This document shows, one piece after another, positions 7,602 to 11,238 of a stretch of DNA of 11,238 bases. The translations under genes were made by a program, and so were the position numbers. Within the stretch, counting starts at the first letter, position 1. Each line of letters begins with the position of its first letter. Under the pieces are notes generated by a model. The model made no database searches. It saw only the letters and a program-made list of their open reading frames with translations, and was not told where the DNA came from. The DNA lies in contig JANYCH010000148.1 in NCBI GenBank assembly GCA_025360395.1, positions 1-11,238 on the forward strand, in the 5' to 3' direction. The DNA comes from Cytophagales bacterium. Its GTDB lineage: Bacteria; Bacteroidota; Bacteroidia; Cytophagales; UBA9547.

Positions 7602-7642
7602 AGTAACTAAGTAAGTAACTAAGTAACTAGTAACATAGTTAC
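7602..7642 (+). repeat. GTAAC array, copy 2, with terminal dyad
   Basis: GTAAC occurs at 7603, 7615, 7623 and 7630 (spacings 12, 8, 7), almost the same layout as copy 1, which starts 142 bases upstream. The last unit forms the dyad GTAACATAGTTAC (7630-7642). An inverted unit GTTAC also lies at 7568. The array ends 72 bases before hsdR, a position suited to control of its transcription, which is inference. Confidence 0.8.
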
Positions 7643-7714
7643 ACATACTCATAAAATTGATACTCTTATAGATTATCATAATATAACAAATCATACAGAT
7701 AGAACATTTTTAGC

Positions 7715-10700
7715 ATGGCAAGCATCCACACAGAAACCACTTTTGAAGCAGCGATTGAAGAAGCATTATTAGAAAAAGGAGGTTATGTAAAAGGGCATTC
7801 AAAAGACTTTGATGCTGTTCTGGGTATTTTTCCTTCTTATGTTTTATCCTTTCTGGAAAATTCTCAACCTAAAGAATGGGCAAAAATTACCAACATTCAT
7901 AAAGAAGATGTTGGCAATAAGGTAATCCAACGCCTGTTAAAGGAACTGGAACTGAGAGGAACACTGGATGTGTTGCGCAATGGCTTCACGGACTATGGAG
8001 TGAAATTTAAAATGGCCTATTTCAAACCCGAAAGCACTCTTAATCCGGAAGCTTCAGTACAATATGGCCTTAACCATCTTTCTGTAACCAGGCAATTGTT
8101 TTATGAAAAGGTTGGAAGAAATTCCCTGGATATGGTATTGTCCTTAAATGGTTTGCCGATAGCAACGATAGAACTTAAAAATCATTTTACAGGTCAGACT
8201 ATTCAGAATGCACAAAAGCAATATGCCTATGACCGTGAACCTACAGAAGCCATTTTTCAATTCAAAAAGCGTTCGCTGGTTCATTTTGCATTAGATGCAG
8301 ATGAATGCTCGATGACCACAAAGCTGGAAGGAAAGAAAACCCGTTACCTTCCTTTCAATTTAGGGAACGAAACAAATGGAGCCGGGAACCCAGTCAACCC
8401 AAACGGCTATAAAACTTCCTATCTCTGGGAAAACATCTGGGCAAAAGACAGTTTTCTGGATCTGGTTGGTAAGTTCCTGCATTTGAGCATTGAAGAATAT
8501 GAATTCAATGGGGTAAAGAAGAAAAAAGAAACGATCATTTTTCCCCGGATGCATCAGATAAGTGTTGTGCGTCAGTTAAGTACAGATGCCAAGCAACATG
8601 GGGCAGGGAGAAACTATCTCATTCAGCATTCTGCCGGTTCCGGAAAGTCCAATTCTATTGCCTGGTTGTCTTACCGATTATCGAGCTTGCACAACGATAA
8701 AAATGAGCGGGTTTTTGATTCTGTCATTGTCATTACTGATAGAAAAGTACTGGATAATCAATTACAAAATACCATTTATCAGTTTGAGCATAAAGAAGGA
8801 GTAGTCCAGAAAATTGACAAAGATTCTACTCAGTTAGCCAACTCTTTAAGTTCCGGTTCAAATATTATCATTACCACACTGCAAAAATTTCCTTATGTGC
8901 TGGATAAAATCGGAGAACTTCCAAAAAGAAAGTATGCAGTAATTGTAGATGAAGCCCATTCATCGCAAGGAGGAGAAGCGACTAAAAAGATGAAAGAAGT
9001 ACTTTCTGCCAAATCGCTGGACGAAGCAGAAAAGGAAGAAACATTTTCTGGCTTGGAGGAAGATGCCGAAGATGAAATAAGAAAATCAATGCAGGCAAGG
9101 GGCAAGCAGGATAATCTTAGTTTTTTTGCTTTTACCGCTACACCTAAAGCCAAAACTGTAGAAGTATTTGGAACAATTGGAAATGACGGGAAGCCTCGGG
9201 CCACACATATCTATTCTATGAAGCAGGCCATAGAAGAAGGATTTATACTTGATGTACTCAAGAACTACACAACGTATAAAACATACTTTAAACTTTCCAA
9301 AGAGATAGAAGACGATCCGAAAGTCAATAAGAAACAGGCAGCAAGGGCAATAGGAAGGTTTTTATCGTTTCATCCGCATAATCTTTCTCAAAAGACTGAA
9401 GTGATGGTGGAGCACTTTAAACAAATAGCTTCAAAGAAAATTGGCGGTTTGGCAAAAGCCATGGTGGTAACAAGTTCAAGGTTACACGCAGTTCGTTACA
9501 AAGAAGAATTTGATACTTATATAAAAGAGAACGGCTATAAAGATATCAAAACTATTGTGGCGTTTTCCGGAAAGGTAGTTTGTGATATGTATCCAGATGG
9601 TGCAACGGAAGTAGATCTGAATGGATTTAAAGAAAAGGAACTCCCAGGCAAGTTTGCAACCGACGAATATCAACTTTTACTGGTAGCTGACAAATATCAG
9701 ACTGGTTTTGACCAGCCTCTGCTCCATACCATGTATGTAGATAAGAAGCTTTCAGGAGTTAAGGCAGTTCAAACACTGTCGAGATTGAACAGAATGGCAG
9801 CAGGAAAGGAAGATACATTTGTACTGGATTTTGCAAATGAAGCCGAAGATATTCGTTTGTCATTCCAACCTTATTATCAGGTAACTACAATTGAAGAAAA
9901 TTCAGATCCCAATCACTTGTATGATCTGAAAGGTCAATTGGACAAAGCGCATATCATCTGGCAAACTGAAATTGATAATTTCAGTAATGTATTTTTTAAG
10001 TCTAAGAAAACTTTGTCGGTTTCAGAGCAAGGCAAATTAAATGCTTATGTAGACCCTGCTGTTCAGCGCTTTATGCAACTACCTGTTGAAAATTCTGAGC
10101 AGGATAAAGTAGGAAATGAATTAACTCAAGAGAACTTCAAACATGCGTTGCAAACCTTTGTTCGTTTCTATTCTTTTCTAACCCAAATTATGCCTTTTTC
10201 CGATCTTGAATTGGAGAAGTTCTTTACTTATGGAAGATTTTTGTTGAAGAAACTACCAAGAACAAATCAGGCAGACAGATTCAAATTAGGAGATGAAGTT
10301 TCATTGGAATACTACCGTTTACAAAAAATTGGGGAACAAAATGTTCTGATGGAAGAGCAGACGGAATATGGTTTGAAGTCAGGTGGAGAGGCTGGAATCA
10401 GAATGGATAAAGAAGATCTTGCTGCTTTATCTGAAATAATTGAAGTGTTGAATAAACGTTTTGCCACAGAATTTAATAATGCTGATAAATTATACTTTGA
10501 TCAAATTGCAGAAGACATGATTCTAGACAAGAAACTTGCAGAACAGGCAAAAATGAATTCTGAAGATATGTTTAAATATGTTTTTGATGATGTTTATTTG
10601 GATAAAGCTATTGGACGGATGGAGCAAAATCAAGACATATTTACCAAGATGATGGACGATAAAGAGTTTGGAGATATCGTAAAGAAATATATTTTGAAAA

Positions 10701-10732
10701 GGGTGTATGATAGGTTGAGCCAGGCGGCATAA
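7715..10732 (+). CDS. hsdR: Type I restriction enzyme subunit R (nuclease/translocase)
   Basis: HsdR is the motor and nuclease of the type I complex. It pumps DNA past the bound HsdM-HsdS core using ATP and cuts at a distance. The protein has 1005 residues, against 1038 in EcoR124I. The PD-(D/E)xK nuclease reads NSLDMVLSLNGLPIATIELK, giving D139, E153 and K155, with the same spacing as D151/E165/K167 of EcoR124I. The helicase core follows: Walker A AGSGKS (307-312), DEAH (412-415), TATP (474-477), TGFDQP, and motif VI QTLSRLNR (686-693). The C-terminal helical region ends KKYILKRVYDRLSQAA. The start ATG (MASIHTETTFEAAIEEALLE) matches the usual HsdR N-terminus. All catalytic motifs are intact. 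It lies about 2.8 kb downstream of hsdS, separated by the accessory genes and a 371-base gap, so its expression is probably set separately from hsdMS. Confidence 0.97.
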   Translation: MASIHTETTFEAAIEEALLEKGGYVKGHSKDFDAVLGIFPSYVLSFLENSQPKEWAKITNIHKEDVGNKVIQRLLKELELRGTLDVLRNGFTDYGVKFKMAYFKPESTLNPEASVQYGLNHLSVTRQLFYEKVGRNSLDMVLSLNGLPIATIELKNHFTGQTIQNAQKQYAYDREPTEAIFQFKKRSLVHFALDADECSMTTKLEGKKTRYLPFNLGNETNGAGNPVNPNGYKTSYLWENIWAKDSFLDLVGKFLHLSIEEYEFNGVKKKKETIIFPRMHQISVVRQLSTDAKQHGAGRNYLIQHSAGSGKSNSIAWLSYRLSSLHNDKNERVFDSVIVITDRKVLDNQLQNTIYQFEHKEGVVQKIDKDSTQLANSLSSGSNIIITTLQKFPYVLDKIGELPKRKYAVIVDEAHSSQGGEATKKMKEVLSAKSLDEAEKEETFSGLEEDAEDEIRKSMQARGKQDNLSFFAFTATPKAKTVEVFGTIGNDGKPRATHIYSMKQAIEEGFILDVLKNYTTYKTYFKLSKEIEDDPKVNKKQAARAIGRFLSFHPHNLSQKTEVMVEHFKQIASKKIGGLAKAMVVTSSRLHAVRYKEEFDTYIKENGYKDIKTIVAFSGKVVCDMYPDGATEVDLNGFKEKELPGKFATDEYQLLLVADKYQTGFDQPLLHTMYVDKKLSGVKAVQTLSRLNRMAAGKEDTFVLDFANEAEDIRLSFQPYYQVTTIEENSDPNHLYDLKGQLDKAHIIWQTEIDNFSNVFFKSKKTLSVSEQGKLNAYVDPAVQRFMQLPVENSEQDKVGNELTQENFKHALQTFVRFYSFLTQIMPFSDLELEKFFTYGRFLLKKLPRTNQADRFKLGDEVSLEYYRLQKIGEQNVLMEEQTEYGLKSGGEAGIRMDKEDLAALSEIIEVLNKRFATEFNNADKLYFDQIAEDMILDKKLAEQAKMNSEDMFKYVFDDVYLDKAIGRMEQNQDIFTKMMDDKEFGDIVKKYILKRVYDRLSQAA

Positions 10733-10773
10733 ATTTATAGTATAGGCAAATAATTCGTAATATAAACACCGTC

Positions 10774-10790
10774 GTTCTTGAGTAAAGAAC
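10774..10790. repeat. Short hairpin downstream of hsdR
   Basis: GTTCTT (10774-10779) and AAGAAC (10785-10790) can pair over a 5-base loop, 42 bases after the hsdR stop. There is no T-run on the plus strand, so it is a weak terminator candidate at best. Confidence 0.25.
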
Positions 10791-10876
10791 CAAAGACCGA
10801 ACTTGCCTTGTTTGTTTACAAACAAATTGACCACCATTTGAGGCAATTTAATTCGTAAATTTTCTTGTAGTTGTAT

Positions 10877-11011
10877 TTATTGTTTAGCCAAGAGTGGATC
10901 AAACTTTCTTAAAGCTGATTTTAAAGAATCACTTCTATATAAATTTAGGCATTCTGCAATGCCAAGTTTATGCCCAACTACACTTGAAAATCCAGGTTTA
11001 TAGAGAAAAAT
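10877..11011 (-). pseudogene. Duplicated 3' gene fragment, left palindrome arm
   Basis: Read outward from the palindrome axis on the minus strand, the arm encodes 44 residues ending in TAA. They start IFLYKPGFSSVVGHKLGIAE and end SALRKFDPLLAKQ. The frame continues across the axis into antisense of the other arm, which yields an artificial 65-codon frame starting at 11074. The part upstream of the axis is therefore not original. The peptide is not recognised. Its match to the right-arm peptide, with mainly synonymous changes, suggests it derives from a real protein C-terminus. Confidence 0.55.
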
Positions 11012-11021
11012 AGATTCTATT

Positions 11022-11156
11022 ATTTTTCTATATAAACCTGGATTTTCAAGTGTGGTAGGCCATAAACTTGGCATTGCAGAATGTTTAAATTTATATAGAA
11101 GTGATTCTTTAAAATTTGCTTTAAGGAAGTTTGATCCACTCTTGGTTAAACAATAA
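11022..11156 (+). pseudogene. Duplicated 3' gene fragment, right palindrome arm
   Basis: Read outward on the plus strand, this arm encodes the same 44 residues (start IFLYKPGFSSVVGHKLGIAE, end FALRKFDPLLVKQ), ending in TAA at 11154-11156. Only two residues differ from the left-arm copy (F for S and V for A). There is no start codon, and an in-frame TAG lies just left of the axis, so this is a 5'-truncated fragment. Function unknown. Confidence 0.55.
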
Positions 11157-11238
11157 ATACAACTACAAGAAAATTTACGAATTAAATTGCCTCAAATGGT
11201 GGTCAATTTGTTTGTAAACAAACAAGGCAAGTTCGGTC

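Larger units (their letters stand above)
7344..7714. other. AT-rich 371-base gap upstream of hsdR
   Basis: No credible complete gene on either strand. It holds a possible C-terminal remnant (7352-7426) and two arrays of GTAAC units (7460-7493 and 7602-7642). The last part is a very AT-rich leader with no Shine-Dalgarno before the hsdR ATG. It breaks the otherwise tight spacing of the locus, so hsdR probably has its own promoter, which I could not place confidently. Confidence 0.7.
10795..11238. repeat. Large imperfect palindrome (two 218-base inverted arms)
   Basis: Bases 10795-11012 and 11021-11238 are inverted copies around an 8-base loop (11013-11020, GATTCTAT). I counted 10 mismatches and no gaps in 218 positions (about 95% identity). 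The right arm ends exactly at the window edge, so the repeat may extend further. The outer 82 bases of each arm are identical. They include the small dyad TTTGTTTacAAACAAA near each end and begin GACCGAACTTGCC. The inner part of each arm encodes the same peptide reading outward. A near-spacerless palindrome of this size is normally unstable in a genome. Confidence 0.93.

Noticed and set aside
7460..7642. CRISPR array
   Set aside because: The repeated units are only 5-8 bases with 7-12 base spacing. There are no unique spacers of about 30 bases and no cas genes.
10523..10846. 107-codon minus-strand open frame
   Set aside because: Mostly antisense to the hsdR 3' end, with the remainder from non-coding DNA. 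No protein features.
10877..11074. 65-codon minus-strand frame spanning the palindrome axis as a gene
   Set aside because: Its first third is antisense of the right arm and exists only because of the inverted duplication. Only the outward-reading 44 residues are a plausible protein remnant.
10795..11238. Plain foldback assembly artefact
   Set aside because: Not fully excluded, since the window ends on the palindrome. However, the 10 mismatches, mostly synonymous and confined to coding sequence, are not what a read folded onto itself would give.
10795..11238. Complete insertion sequence
   Set aside because: No transposase motifs or full-length frame, and the right flank is outside the window so a target duplication cannot be tested.

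Overview
The window looks like chromosomal DNA of a Gram-negative bacterium, most likely a member of the Bacteroidota. This is inferred from an outer-membrane TonB-dependent receptor, AT-rich leaders without Shine-Dalgarno sequences, promoter-like TAnnTTTG elements, and the toxin-antitoxin families present. No taxonomic marker gene is in view.

Layout. (1) Positions 1-1518, minus strand: a btuB-like TonB-dependent receptor that runs off the left edge. It is preceded by a well-formed cobalamin (B12) riboswitch at about 1641-1798, so this is a B12-repressed corrinoid importer. (2) A divergent intergenic region of about 150 bases. (3) Positions 1946-10732, plus strand: a type I restriction-modification locus with an accessory block inside it. 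hsdM and hsdS overlap by one base (3661). Next come a vapB-like antitoxin, a vapC-like PIN toxin cut to about half length, and the C-terminal piece of a HigA-type antitoxin. These are followed by a full-length DUF262/DUF1524 (GmrSD-type, type IV restriction-like) gene. A 371-base AT-rich gap then carries two copies of a 26-base array of GTAAC units, and hsdR (1005 residues, nuclease and helicase motifs intact) follows. (4) Positions 10795-11238: a large imperfect palindrome with two 218-base arms and an 8-base loop, reaching the right edge.

How the parts fit. HsdM and HsdS would form the methylase that marks self DNA. HsdR would join them to translocate and cut unmodified DNA. The DUF262/DUF1524 protein probably attacks modified phage DNA, so the locus could cover both unmodified and modified invaders. 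The toxin-antitoxin debris and a possible orphan C-terminal peptide before hsdR suggest a turnover hot spot inside the operon.

The least explained parts are the paired GTAAC arrays upstream of hsdR and the terminal palindrome. Both palindrome arms encode the same 44-residue C-terminal peptide, mostly with synonymous differences, while the 82 bases outside each stop codon are identical. No tRNA, rRNA, CRISPR array or complete transposase was seen.
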